Shown: in pieces, positions 25,122 through 36,925 of the stretch
How the letters are laid out: the number at the start of each line of letters is the position of its first letter
Position numbering within the stretch: the stretch's first letter is position 1
Assembly (NCBI RefSeq): GCF_035582795.1
Contig: NC_134365.1
Location: 221,853,887-221,917,886, forward strand
Reading direction: 5' to 3'
DNA: 64,000 nucleotides
Source: Mycteria americana
Taxonomy: Eukaryota; Chordata; Aves; Ciconiiformes; Ciconiidae
Notes under the pieces: generated by a model
The model's database searches: none
What the model saw: the letters and a program-made list of their open reading frames with translations, nothing else
What the model was told of the DNA's origin: nothing
Translations under genes and position numbers: made by a program

Positions 25122-26110
25122 CAGCACTGAGCGCCCGTTGCAGACATTGAGGGCAGGAGCAAACGTGCAGACACCGAGCAGGCGTTGCAGGCACCGAGCC
25201 GGCGTTGCAGACGGTGGACACGCTGCAGACACTGAGCACACATTGCACACACCGAGCACGTGCTGCAGAGACTGAGCACGTGTTGCATGCACTGAGCACG
25301 CATTGCATACACTGAGCACGTGTTGCATGCACTGAGCATGTGCTGCAGAAGCTGAGCACGTGTTGCATGCACAGAGTATGCATTGCAGACACTGAGCATG
25401 TTGCATGCACTGAGCACGTGTTGCATGCACTGAGCACGCACTGCATACACTGAGCACTTCTTGCATGCACTGAGCACATTGCAGACACTGAGCACATTGC
25501 AGACACTGACCACGTGTTGCATGCACTGAGCACTCATTGTATACACTGAGCACGTTGCATGCACTGAGCACGTTGCAGACACTGAGCATGTGTTGCATGC
25601 ACTGAGCACGCATTGCAGACACTGAGCACATTGCATGCACTGAGCATGCATTGCAGACACCGAGCACATGCTGCATGCACTGAGCACGTTGCAGACACTG
25701 AGAACGTGTTGCATGCACTGACCACATTGCAGACACTAAGCACGTGCTGCATGCACTGAGCACGTTGCAGACACAGAATGTGTTGCATGCACTGAGCACG
25801 TTGCAGACACTAAGCAAGAGTTACGTGCACTGAGCACGTTGCAGACACTGAGCACATTGCATGCACTGAGCATGCATTGCAGACACCGAGCACGTGTTGC
25901 ATGCACCGAGCACGTTGCAGACACTGAGAACATGTTGCATGCACGGAGCACATTGCAGACGCTGAGAAGACGTTGCATGCACTGAGCACGCATTGCAGAC
26001 ACTGAGCACGCATTGCAGACACTAAGCACGTGCTGCATGCACTGAGCACGCGTTGCAGACACTGAGCATGCGTTGCATGCGCTGAGCACGTTGCAGACAC
26101 TGAGCGCACG
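25122..26110. repeat. 18/20-bp minisatellite (ACTGAGCACGTTGCAGAC), about 50 copies
   Basis: Nearly 1 kb of mixed 18-base (ACTGAGCACGTTGCAGAC) and 20-base (ACTGAGCACGTGTTGCATGC) units. The two forms are intermingled, which indicates repeated unequal exchange. The minus strand shows long Cys/Ser/Val/His pseudo-frames. Confidence 0.96.
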
Positions 26111-26659
26111 TTCCGGGCCTCAAGCCCGCGTGCAGACACCAAAGGCACGTGCAAGCACCGCGTGACGTGCACCAACAGGCACCGCGGACGCCGAGCGTCC
26201 ACGCGGGCTCCAAGCGCTCGTGCCACGCCTGGCTCAGCCCGCGCGTCCGCCCGGGCTTGGCACGGCCACCGTCGGCACCGCCGGCACGCCGCGGCTCTGC
26301 GCGCGCGGCCGGGCTTTCCGCGGGGAGCCCCCAGCTCTGGGACGGGATTTACGTCGCCGTCGCACCCCGTAAAGGCTGCGGGCCGGGGTGCTGGGTGCTG
26401 GCATCACCTCACCTGCCCGCGCCTCCGCCCCAGGCGCCCAGCAGAAACCTGCAGGCTCTCGTCGCCCAGAGGGCTCGGGGTGTCCAGCGAGAGGCGAGAC
26501 CCAGACCTGGCCGGTGGGTTCAGAGGTGGGACCGGTGCAGAGAAACGCGGGCACGGGCAGCAGAAAGAGCCGTTAACGGAAGCTCAGGCGGTCGGCAGGG
26601 CTGGGAAGAGCTTGCTCGGCGGCTGGAAGGGGGCAGGGCGAGGGTGGCTGGACGTCCAG
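26111..26659. other. CpG-rich segment beside the minisatellite
   Basis: 26,105-26,400 is unusually rich in CG dinucleotides and GC boxes for an intergenic piece. It could be an unmethylated island or GC-biased filler; no exon or start site is recognisable. Confidence 0.35.
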
Positions 26660-26890
26660 GCGGTGAAAGGATGGGCGGGAGGAGGACAGATGGACAAGGG
26701 CGTGACTGGAGGGACAGGTAGGCTGCTGATGGGTGAGCGGATGGGTGGAAGGAGGGATGGCGGGATGGGTGGTGGGATGGGCGGAGGGACAGAGGGAGGG
26801 ATGAGGGGATGGACGGGCGGTGGGACGGATCAGGGAACGGACAGAGGGATGGACGGATGGGGAGGCAGACGGAGGGATGGATGAGGATCT
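26660..26890. repeat. Irregular GGAT/GGAC-rich tandem repeat
   Basis: About 230 bases of imperfect GGATGGGTGG and GGGACAGAGG units on plus, followed by three 17-base GGCTCCCTGCCTGCAGG copies at 26,950-27,000. Confidence 0.7.
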
Positions 26891-27450
26891 GGACGAAGCT
26901 GAGCGCTAACGGCATTTCACGGCGCATCGCTGGCGTTTGGTGGCAGGCACCCGCTTCCCTGCCTGCAGGGCTCCCTGCCTGCAGGGCTCCCTGCCTGCAG
27001 AGCCCTGGCCGCCAGCAGCCCCAGGGGACCACCCGGCACAGCAGAACGGGAGAGGGGTCACGGAGCCGGGGGTGGCGGAGGCTCTTCCCCCCTCCCCGGC
27101 ACCCGGGTCCTCGCCCAGGCACGGCGACGAGGGGCCGGAGCCACGCGCAGGCGAAGCCGAGGCTTGCGGGGTGGGGGGGAGCTGGTGTCGGGGGGCGGGG
27201 GGGACGTGGGTGCCTCCCCTCCGTCTCCATCTCGGCGGCTCCACCGCCCCTCGCAGCGCCGTGGGTGATGCCGCCAGCACCGCCGCAAGCCCGCAGCCCC
27301 GGCAGCGCCTGCGGGTGATTGACAGCCCTCTCCCACGCGTGACTCACCGGGGGGGGGGGCTCAGCGTGAGGAGGGGGCGGTGGGACACCCCCACCCCGCG
27401 CCAGCGCAGCGGGGGGAGCGATGCTCCCAGCCCTGCAGTCACACCCAGCC

Positions 27451-28183
27451 CCCTGCGTCCCTGCACCCCTGCATCCCTGCGTCCCTGCGTCCCTGCACCC
27501 CCATGTCCCTGCATCCCTGCACCCGTGTCCCTGCGTCCCTGCACCCCTGCATCCCTGCACCCCTGCGTCCCTGCACCCCTGCGTCCCTACGTCCCTGCAC
27601 CCCCACGTCCCTGCGTCCCTGCACCCCTGCGTCCCTGCGTCCCTGCGTCCCTACGTCCCTGCACCCCCACGTCCCTGCGTCCCTGCACCCCTGCGTCCCT
27701 GCACCCGTGTCCCTGCATCCCTGCACCCCTGCATCCTGTACCCCTGCGTCCCTGCACCCCTGCATCCCTGCACCCCTGCATCCCTGCACTCCTGCGTCCC
27801 TGCACCCCCACATCCCTGCATCCCTGCGTCCCTGCACCCATGTCCCTGTGTCCCTGCACCCGTGTCCCTGTACCCGTGTCCCTGCATCTCTGCACCCCTG
27901 CGTCCCTGCATCCCTGCACCCCTGCATCCCTGCGTCCCTGCATCCCTGCGTTCCTGCATCCCTGCGTCCCTGCACCCCTGCGTCCCTGCCTCCCTGCGTC
28001 CCTGCATCCCTGCAACCCTGCGTCCCTGCACCCCTGCACCCCTGCGTCCCTGTGTCCCTGCGTCCCTGCACCCCTGCGTCCCTGCACCCGTGTCCCTGCA
28101 TCCCTGCACCCCTGCACCCCTGCATCCCTGCGTCCCCGTGTCCCTGCATCCCTGTCTCTGCGTCCCTGCACCCCTGCAGCCCT
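27451..28183. repeat. 9-bp minisatellite (CTGCGTCCC), about 80 copies
   Basis: About 730 bases of a nine-base unit (CTGCGTCCC, CTGCACCCC, CTGCATCCC), C-rich on plus. The period is three codons, so all three plus frames and three minus frames stay open. It lies just beyond the predicted ARAP1 3' end. Confidence 0.97.
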
Positions 28184-29364
28184 GGGGACATGGATCAGAC
28201 AGAGGGACGGCCACCTCCTGCCGCCCAGGCCGAGCTCCAAGGACGTTCCCAGCAAGGACGGCTGCAAGATGGAGCTCGAAGGGTTTTCATGGCAAGGGCC
28301 AAGGCCGCGGCCGCTGGACGCTGGTCGTGCACGGCATCAGCCAGGCGCTGTGGGGCTGACACGGGCGTCGGGGAGGAATTCCCGGGGCTGCCGTGCTCCG
28401 GGGAGCAGCCTGCTCTGCCTGCGCAGAGCGTAAATAGCAGGCAGCTCCTTACCTCCGGCTTCAAAATGCCCCTCGTGCCTCGGCGCTCCCTGAATCACAC
28501 CCGCAGACGCGGTCTTGTGCGCGCACACGCACACGTGTGCTTCCGCACGCACCTTCATGCCTGCACACGCGTGCTCCCCGTGGCAGCAGCTGTTACGGAG
28601 CAGCACCGAGCGGCTGTAGGTTTAACGTGGGTTTAGGATGGGTTTAGGGTGGGTTTAGGGTGGGTTTAGGGTGGGTTTAGGGTGGGCTCGGACGTGAGTT
28701 TGGCCACGGGTGTAGCGTGGGGTGGCTGTGAGCGCAGCAAGCGCGGGGCTGCGCGCTGCATCGCCGAGCAGGACCCGGCACCCAGGCACTCCCCCGGGCT
28801 GCACCCAGCACCCTGCGCCGGCCCCACACAGCCCCCCCAGCAATCCCCGGGGCAGTGCCCATCTCACCGACCCCCCACCCAGCCCCAGTGACCCACGGCG
28901 GCAGTCCAGCACGGATCCCAACCCACCACCCCAACCCCCCCCCCCCCCCGCCATCTCCCTGTGAAGGAACAAGCCACCACTCCTGGGCACGTCCCCTGGG
29001 CCACTCGGGTCCTCGCCGGCACCCGGGGAGGCACAGCCGTCCTGCCAGCAGCGGGCAGGACGCCACGGGGAGGTGGGTGCAGGCAGGGGGGACTGCAAAC
29101 GCTCGCCCACCCTGGGAGCCGCCTTCCATCCCGGCGCGCCAACGCCCCGGTGCCGGCACGGCGTCCCAGCGGGATGGGCAGGACGGACGAGGGTGCCACT
29201 GCGTCGTCCCCAAAAGGGGCTCGGCAGCTCGCTGCCCGCTCCGCGGCATCACCAGCGGGCGCATCCGGCGCCGTCCCGCTGCACCCACAAGCTCGCTAGC
29301 TCCCGCCGTCCCCCGCCCCGGCCACCCACCCTGCGTGGCCGGCAGAGACCTGGACACCTCCACG
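28184..29364. other. Intergenic DNA downstream of ARAP1
   Basis: A telomere-like 11-base repeat at 28,616-28,688 is followed by C-rich sequence. No gene is seen; the ARAP1 transcript probably terminates across this stretch. Confidence 0.5.
28616..28688 (+). repeat. Telomere-like 11-bp repeat (GGGTTTAGGGT)
   Basis: Six to seven copies of an 11-base unit containing TTTAGGG and TTAGGG-like cores. It resembles telomere sequence but its period is 11, so it is either a mutated telomeric relic or a chance minisatellite. Confidence 0.8.
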
Positions 29365-30334
29365 CCGTTTCCCCAACACCTTTAATGCGGTCGAGACGCG
29401 GTGGCGGGAAGCGGGGGCAGCTCCTGTCACCCCCCACCCTGTCCCCCCTCCCCTCCAGCAGAGGCTGGAGCCAGGGGTGGGGGGCGGAGGCCGCATGCAC
29501 CCCCTCCCCAATGTGGGGGGGCTGCAGAGGCCCCTGACGCCCTGCCCGGCACGGAGGGGACCCCAGGGATGGGGCACCCCCTCCCCAGGAGCGATGGCAG
29601 CACCGTGGTGCCGGAGCCCAGAGCCGGGCGCGCGTGCCATGGGAAGGGCTGCTCCCGCCTGCCTTGTCATTTTAAAGGAAAGAGACTCAAAAATAGAGGG
29701 AGAAGGAGGAGGAGGAGGAGGAGGAGGAAAAGCAAGAGCCCCCGGCCGCAGCCCCCGGCCTGCGGCTGTGCCGGGGCGCCTGGCCGGGCTCTGCCTCTCC
29801 GCCTGCAGCTCGGAGCAGAAGCGGCGGCCGAAAGCAGCCGGGGCAGGGGGTGGCCGGGTGGGCTGGCACTGCCCGCTCCCCGTGGGCTGCCTGGCCGTGG
29901 CTCTGCCGGCGGGTGGGCGGCCTCGCTGCCATTTCCCCTCCTGGCTGCCCGTGGGTCACGGCGAGGGGAGGCGAGAGGGCTCGGCGGAGGCTCCGGAGCC
30001 AGCGGGACCCCCGGCGGGTGCCGGGGCGCGGGGCTGGCACGGCTCCCCGAGAGGTGCCCCGCTTGCGGACGAACCTGCGGCACGAGCGGAGAGCAAAGGG
30101 TTGGCGAAGGGGAGGGGGCTGCCACCTCCGTCCCCCTCCCACCTCGCCGGGGCACACGCGCGCGGGGGGCTCCGCCGCGCGTGCGTGCGTTTGCCCGGGT
30201 CCTCGAGCCGGGGTGGCAATGGGCCAGCCAGAGCCATCGGCTCCCGCCTCCCGCTGCCTCCCCTGCCCGCACGCCGGGGCCGGGCAGGGGTGCAGGCAGG
30301 GAGGGCCACTCACCTGGCGTGTCAGGCCTCCAGC
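29365..30334 (-). other. ARAP1: ARAP1 3' untranslated region
   Basis: The span runs from the stop codon to the ATTAAA signal. It is GC-rich, with a GGA-trinucleotide run at 29,700-29,728 on plus. The boundary depends on the predicted poly(A) signal. Confidence 0.6.
29381..29386 (-). terminator. ARAP1: ARAP1 polyadenylation signal ATTAAA
   Basis: ATTAAA read on minus lies about 950 bases after the stop codon. It is followed by GT-rich GGTGTTGGGG and GGAGGTGTCC, which suit the downstream element. It is the only A(A/T)TAAA hexamer I see between the stop and this point. Cleavage would fall near 29,355-29,371. Confidence 0.7.
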
Positions 30335-30352
30335 TCAGACGTTTCGCAGGAG
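30335..30352 (-). CDS. ARAP1: ARAP1 exon 32: terminal LLRNV and stop
   Basis: Only 18 coding bases after a GTCCCCAG acceptor: LLRNV then TGA. The same five residues end the mammalian protein as I recall it, which fixes the 3' end of the coding sequence. Confidence 0.93.
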   Translation of the reverse strand, partial: LLRNV

Positions 30353-31561
30353 CTGGGGACAGAGAGCAGACAGGTCCCCGTTAGTCCTCGGCCTCCTCCG
30401 CGTCTGGGCATCACCGGCAGCGCCCGGGGGGACGCACCGAGGCTCGGGGGAGAAAACCCAGAGCGAGGGGAACCGCCGTCCCCTTGGCACGTCCCCTGAG
30501 CAGCCGGTACGAGGGGACACTGCGGTCCCAGCCGCTCCATCCCGCCCGGGACCAGCACGGCACCGGTGGGGGACGCCCACAGTACTATCCCCTGGGAGCC
30601 CCGGGGTGCTGCTCCCTCACCCCGGACCACACCGGCCGCTGCTCCACGGCCCTTGGGGTGCAGAGACCCCCTGCCAGGGGTGGGGGTCCGAGCCCGGACC
30701 GGAGGACCGGGCACGGACGGCCGCGCCTCGCACGCCGGCACACGCACACCGCGAAGCACAGCCCACGGCGAAGCCCCAGAGGAGCTTCCCCGCTGCCCCC
30801 CCGTTATAAACCTGAGCCTGGGTGGGGGTCCTGGGGCAGGGCTCCCCCGCAGACCCGGTCCCGGGGGACGGGCACGAGGCGGGGGGCACCGGGGCAGTGA
30901 CGATGCCGCTCCTGCCCTCGGGGAACCCTCGGCTGCCCGTCAGGCAATGCACAATGGATGCTGGCAGCGGGACCCCCCCCGGCACAGCCGCGTCCTCAGG
31001 TTTATAACAGCAATGAGGGCCCGAGGGATCGGCTCGGGCGCGGTGGAACCGGAGCAGCTCTGTCCCATCACCGGCCGGCGGCACCGGCGGGCCCCATGGC
31101 TAAGCAAGACTCCGACACCCGTGGCCGACACCGGCGTGGCGGGGGGATGCCCGGTGTGCGACAGCCCCCCGGGCAGGACGGCTGTTGCACAGCCAGACAG
31201 ACAGCAGGGCAACGGGAAGGGGGGCTGATTTGTGACCAGGACGGCATTTCAGAGAAACCACCCTTGTTATAGGAAACAATCAGGAGCCTGGCAGCATCCC
31301 CTCTTCTTGCATCACACGGTTTGGGACACCCCTGCACCCCAGGAGACCACCCACCGGCCCCGGTGCCGGGCAAGGCACCCAAAGGATCAGCCACCCCCCC
31401 CCAGCTCTCTCCAGGGTGACCGGAGGCTGACGCTGGTACATAAAGAATGGGACCAGGGATGACCCCCCCCCAGGGTTGGGGACCAGGACCCCCCGGCGTG
31501 TGATGCAGGGGAGATGCAGCCCCACGCAGAGGGACCCCCCCGGCCCCCCCGTCTCACTCAC
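30353..31561 (-). other. ARAP1: ARAP1 last intron (31)
   Basis: About 1.2 kb, GC-rich. No repeat array or exon is recognised. Confidence 0.65.
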
Positions 31562-31717
31562 GGTTAGAGGGTCAGTAGCAAAAGCAGCCACACTGTTCCT
31601 CATCTCACTCTCATTGCCCCGCAGCGGGATGAGGGAGATGTTACCCAACCTGGAGTCCTGCGGCGACCGCGACGCCCGCACCTTGGAGGTCTCCGAGGGC
31701 CACAGGGCCCCGCCGTT
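31562..31717 (-). CDS. ARAP1: ARAP1 exon 31: C-terminal tail
   Basis: Residues 1146-1197. RLGNISLIPLRGNESEMRNS leads to VAAFATDPLT before a GTGAGT donor. It starts and ends in phase 0. The conserved SLIPLRG and SVAAF motifs identify the ARAP1 tail. Confidence 0.97.
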
Positions 31718-31881
31718 CTGGGGACAGAAGGGACAAAGGAGGGCTGGAGACCGGCTTTTCGGTCCTCGGCCACCCGGGGACCTCTCCTCCCCCCTGGGAT
31801 GCTGGTATTTAGGGAGGCTTGGCTACCCCAAAGGGTTTCTGCTAGCCAAGCATCCCTGCCCGCAGGCGGCCCGCTCCCTAC

Positions 31882-31945
31882 CTGCACGTGGAGGAAGGTG
31901 GCAAACCACTCCCGCAGATCGGCCTGGGTGTCACAGCACAGGTAC
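31882..31945 (-). CDS. ARAP1: ARAP1 exon 30: PH5 C-terminal helix
   Basis: Residues 1125-1145. YLCCDTQADLREWFATFLHV ends PH5 with the invariant helix Trp. The neighbouring introns (343 and 164 bases) show nothing notable. Confidence 0.97.
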
Positions 31946-32288
31946 CTGCGGGGACACAGCGTCAGCGGCCGGAGGGGACAGTGCCTGTGCCCGCTGCGGG
32001 GACACCCGGCTGCTCCAGGCGCTGTTGGGGACAGAGCTGGGACCGGGCCGCGGCTTTGCAGGACATCCTGCAGACCCCAGGGGACCGAAGGGGACAAGGG
32101 TGACAGCCACGGACCCCGGTGCTATCCTGAGTGGGCCCGTGGGTGCCCGGCCAGGCTCTGTCCACAGAAATCCCCATCCACATCCCCACGGCGAACACCC
32201 GCCAGCTCCGGAGAGCAGCCGCCCCGGCAGCGTGTCCGTCTGTCCTGGGGGATGCGTTTAGCATCCCCGCGTCCACCCCTTCCCTTAC

Positions 32289-32339
32289 CATTGCTGCTTC
32301 TCGTGCTTCTCGTTTTCATAGAAGACCGTAAAGCCCCAG
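32289..32339 (-). CDS. ARAP1: ARAP1 exon 29: PH5 strand
   Basis: 51 bases coding WGFTVFYENEKHEKQQ and half of a Trp codon. Acceptor CTTCCAG and donor GTAAGG are good. It forms the strand pair before the last PH5 helix. Confidence 0.96.
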
Positions 32340-32420
32340 CTGGAAGGGGAGACGCGAGACCGTGAAGACCAATGGTCCAGGCTGCCCTGCCCTCGGCTCC
32401 AGCACGCCGGGGGGCAAAGC

Positions 32421-32932
32421 AGCCCTGCAAACCCCCCGTCCCTGCAAACCCTGTCCCTGCAAACCCCCTGTCCCTGCAAACCCCCCGTCCCTGCAAACCC
32501 CCCGTCCCTGCAAACCCCCCGTCCCTGCAAACCCCCTGTCCCTGCAAACCCTGTCCCTGCAAACCCTGTCCCTGCAAACCCCCCGTCCCTGCAAACTCCC
32601 TGTCCCTGCAAACCCCCCCGTCCCTGCAAACCCCCCGTCCCTGCAAACCCTGTCCCTGCAAACCCCCCGTCCCTGCAAACCCTGTCCCTGCAAACCCCCT
32701 GTCCCTGCAAACCCCCCGTCCCTGCAAACCCTGTCCCTGCAAACCCCCTGTCTGTGCAAACCCCCCGCCCCTGCAAACCCCTCCTGTCCCTGCAAACCCC
32801 TGTCCCTGCAAACCCCCCCCATGTCTGCAAACAACCTCCACTCCCGCAACCCCCCGCATCCCTGCATGCCACCCTCCTCCTTGCAAGCCACCCACATCCT
32901 TGCACCCTGCCTCCATCCCTGCAAACCACCCC
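32421..32932. repeat. 15/17-bp minisatellite (CTGCAAACCCCCCGTCC)
   Basis: About 400 regular bases with a degenerate end, made of 17-base CTGCAAACCCCCCGTCC and 15-base CTGCAAACCCTGTCC units. It is G-rich on the minus strand, so the ARAP1 transcript would carry GGGGGG runs here. It starts 82 bases upstream of the exon 29 acceptor. Confidence 0.96.
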
Positions 32933-33309
32933 CAGCCCTGCGCTGCTGGGCGCCCAGGACAGGTTCCCATCGGGTTTCGCAGCTCGACGCAACGCTACGC
33001 AGCGCTGCAGGGCCAGTAAAGCAGCGGGCAATGGCCCGGAGTCCCTCCCAGTTTGCACCAGTTTGCAGTCCAGCGGGCCAGGAGCAGGCACGGGTGTCTG
33101 AGCCGGCCCTGTCGACGGCGGCATTTCTTCCACGGTCGTGCCCTGCCTCCTCTCAGCCCCTGCCTGGCCTCAGCTGCGCCCCAACGTCCCTGCAATGCCG
33201 GGCCGGGCACCAAGCCCCGGCCGCCGCTAGCCCACCCCGAGACCTGCAGCAACGCTGCCCAGCACCGTGGCACGCGCCCAAACCCCCGGGGGGGGGGTGT
33301 CAGGGTGAC

Positions 33310-34660
33310 AGCTTTGCACGCGCACACGCATCGCCACGCACACACGCACGTACGCGTGCACGTACGCGCACGTTTCCTGTCCCCGCGGTGCAGGGTGGCC
33401 CTGGAGCACGGGGATTTGAAACCTGCAGGGCTCATCACACGCGCGCACGCGCACGCGCAGACGTGCGCTCGCACCCGCACGCGCTCACGCGTATGCATGT
33501 GTAAGCAGTGCACACGCACACCCACATGCATATGCACACGGGCGCTGACATGCGTGCACGCACCCACATCCACACACTTGCGCACGCACGCGCGCGCACA
33601 CACACACATACACAACTTGCCGACATGCATGCACGCACATGTGCACACACGCGTATGCCCGTGTGCTCATATGCACACACACGCACTGACATGCACACAC
33701 GCACTGACATGCACACACACATATGCACATGCACACATGCACACGCGCACACAACTCGCTGACATGCATGCACACACCCACATGGACACGCACATATGCA
33801 CACACACATGGACACGCACATATGTACACACACATGCACACAACTCACTGACATGCATACACACACATATGCACACACACACGCACACGCACATATGCAC
33901 ATGCACACACACGTACACAACTTGCTGACATGCATGCACACACCCACTTGCACACACATTTGCGCACACACATGCACATATGCACATGCACATGCGCACA
34001 CACGTATACGCACACTGACATGCATGCACACACACATGCACACACACATATGCACATGCACACATGCACACGCGCACACAACTCACTGACATGCATGCAC
34101 ACACCCACATGGACACCCACATACACACATATATGCGCACGCACATATGCACATGCACACGTGCACATATGTACACAACCCGCTGACGTGTGTACACACC
34201 CACATGCATACACACGTATCCACAGACACATGCACACACATATGCACATGCACACATGCACACACGTACAACTTGCTGACACGCATGCACACACACACAT
34301 GCACACACATGCACATATGCACATGCACACGCACACATGCACACACATGCACATATGCACATGCACACACACACATGCACACACATGCACATGCACACAT
34401 GCACACAGCTCGCTGACACACATGCACACACCCACATGCACACACACATACGCACACATATGCACACATACGCACACATGCACATGCACACAGCTCGCTG
34501 ACACGCACGCACACACCCACATGCACACCCACATGCACACACACGCACGCACAGGCACACAGCTCGCTGACACGCACGCACACACCCACATGCACACACA
34601 TGCACACACACGCACGCACATGCACACAGCTCACTGACACTCACACGCACACACAGGGGC
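33310..34660. repeat. 1.3-kb alternating purine-pyrimidine (CA/TG-rich) block
   Basis: Dominated by CACACA, CATGCACA, CACACGCA and CATATGCA, with a recurring segment of about 60-100 bases containing CTCACTGACATGCATGCAC (or GCTCGCTGACACGCACGCAC). It is strictly alternating over long stretches, the pattern that forms Z-DNA. It lies in ARAP1 intron 28. Open frames such as Thr/His or Cys/Val/Met are artefacts. Confidence 0.96.
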
Positions 34661-34830
34661 AAACTCCCGTGCGCTCACGCACGCCCACGCACCCACAAGC
34701 ACCCTCCCTCCCCGCCCCCCCCGGCCGCGGTTCCCCTCCCACCCCAGCGCCAGGTCCCCGTTAGGCACCGGCACCCGGTCCTGGCACCCACCGCGGCCCA
34801 GCGCCGACCCCCCCGGCCTGCAGCCCCTCA

Positions 34831-35244
<414 letters not shown>

Positions 35245-36585
35245 CTGGGGGGGGCAGGGGGGGGCGAGAGGGACCCAGCACCGGGTTGGGGGCTGCCAGA
35301 ACCCTTCGCCACCCGTCCCCACCCGCTGCAGCCCGCACCGATGCCGGGATGGGTTTTGTCCCCCCAACAGGGACGCGGTGATGGGGAGAGGGAAGAGCCT
35401 CAGCCCAGGTCTGGGCTTGCCAAGGACGCGGGTGAAGCCCAGGACGGAGCAGAGGAAAGGGCGGAGCGGGCGCCCATCGCCCGCGGCAGGGGCCACGGGT
35501 AGAGGGGAGGGGGCGCGGGAGGCCTGTCCCTGCGGCGGGGTCCCCCGGAGATGGTGCCGGTTGCCTCCGGAGCTGGGACCAGCGCCGGCACGTTGCGATG
35601 GGGTCTCGAGAGCCTGGCGCTAGACGTCCCCCACGGGGACACCCACGTCACGCCCCTCCTCGGCATCGTGGCCACGGCCATGGCAGCAGTGGCCCCAGCC
35701 CCGCTCTGCCGGCATCTCTCTCTGCCCCGACCGCGTCCCCAGACGTCGCACCGCCGGCGCGGCATGGCAGGCAGGCACTTCTCGGCGGCGGGTGAAGATG
35801 GGTGCCCCAACTCCCCGGTCCCACTCGGGCTGTGCTGGGCTCCCCCCTGCATCCGAGCATCCTTCGCACCCTCCCTGTGCCCAGCAGCACCCTAAGAGGA
35901 GGGACGGGGGGAAGCGGGACGTCCCGGCAAAGCCAGCGCGCCGCCGGCCCCAGCCAGCTCCTTCCCCGTGGGCCGAGCCGTGGCAGCGAGCCAGTCCGGG
36001 CATCACCCGTCGCCGGCAGACGTTCCAAAGGGGCAAAGCCCCGCAGCTCCCTCTCCTCTCGCCCGGGACCTCCCCGGTGCCGGCTGCATCTCGCCGTGCC
36101 GCACAAGCCATGCCCTGGCAGCGGGTGACGTGACGGGGACCCCGGGGACCCCCCCTTACAGCTGCCCGCCTGTGTTTGCGTGCAAGCGCCGTGACGTACA
36201 AGAGTCCGACCCAGTGCCCGCGGGATGGGGGGCCAGCTCAGCCCATCACCGCTGTGCAGCACCGGCCCCTTCCCCATCCCCATCTCCAGCTGCCTGGAGC
36301 AAAGGGCAGCGGTACCCCCAGACCGGAGGACCCCGGATAAAGGGGTGCAAGCTGATGCACCCCCCAATGCGAGGGGCTAAAGGGGAGGGGGGTGGGGATG
36401 GCAGCACCGGGGGCAGCTCCGGCACGCGCAGCACCCCGTCGCCTGCCGCGTCCATGAGCGGGCGGCGATGGGCGGGCGCACGCTGCGGGATTGGATTTGG
36501 GATCGACCCTGGGCAGCCTTGTAAGGGCAGAGGGTGCGGGACCCCCCCGCGCGCCCGGCTGAGCCCCCCGGGCTCCTCTACTCAC
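35245..36585 (-). other. ARAP1: ARAP1 intron 27
   Basis: About 1.3 kb of GC-rich DNA without clear repeats or extra exons. Confidence 0.6.
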
Positions 36586-36618
36586 GTTCTCCAAGGGGGG
36601 GGGCCGCTGCTTCAGGCT
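36586..36618 (-). CDS. ARAP1: ARAP1 exon 27: 33-base microexon
   Basis: Encodes SLKQRPPPLEN (residues 1069-1079), a loop inside PH5. Acceptor TTGAACAG is pyrimidine-poor and donor GTGAGT is strong. Length and phase (0 to 0) equal the 11-residue segment I recall at this point in mammalian ARAP1, though the residues differ. It has a run of nine C. Skipping would keep frame. Confidence 0.85.
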
Positions 36619-36925
36619 CTGTTCAACAGAGGACGGGGGTTAAAGCGGACGCGGGGGACGAGCCGCAGCGGGAGGCGAGGGGACCACCCCCCCGCGGACC
36701 CTACGCTGCCGACGGGACGGAGGCAGCCATGTGCCGGGGTGCGGCGTCAGCCCAGGGAGCCGGGGCAGGGGGAACAGGGACGGGAGAGCGGGGACCGGAG
36801 ATGTGCCAGCACGGCTGGGAGGCCAGCGTCCCCCTCCTGAGCCCTCGCACGGACGCAGGGCCAGCGCCGGCCCTGCTCCGGGAAAGCTCTGGGTCTGGGA
36901 GAGCGACGGCACTTCTGGGGCAGCC

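Noticed and set aside
26937-28433. 498-residue Pro/Cys-rich frame on plus and matching minus frames
   Set aside because: It comes from the CTGCGTCCC nine-base array; all six frames are open.
33053-34662. His/Thr-rich plus and Cys/Val/Met-rich minus frames
   Set aside because: They come from the CA-rich purine-pyrimidine block in ARAP1 intron 28.
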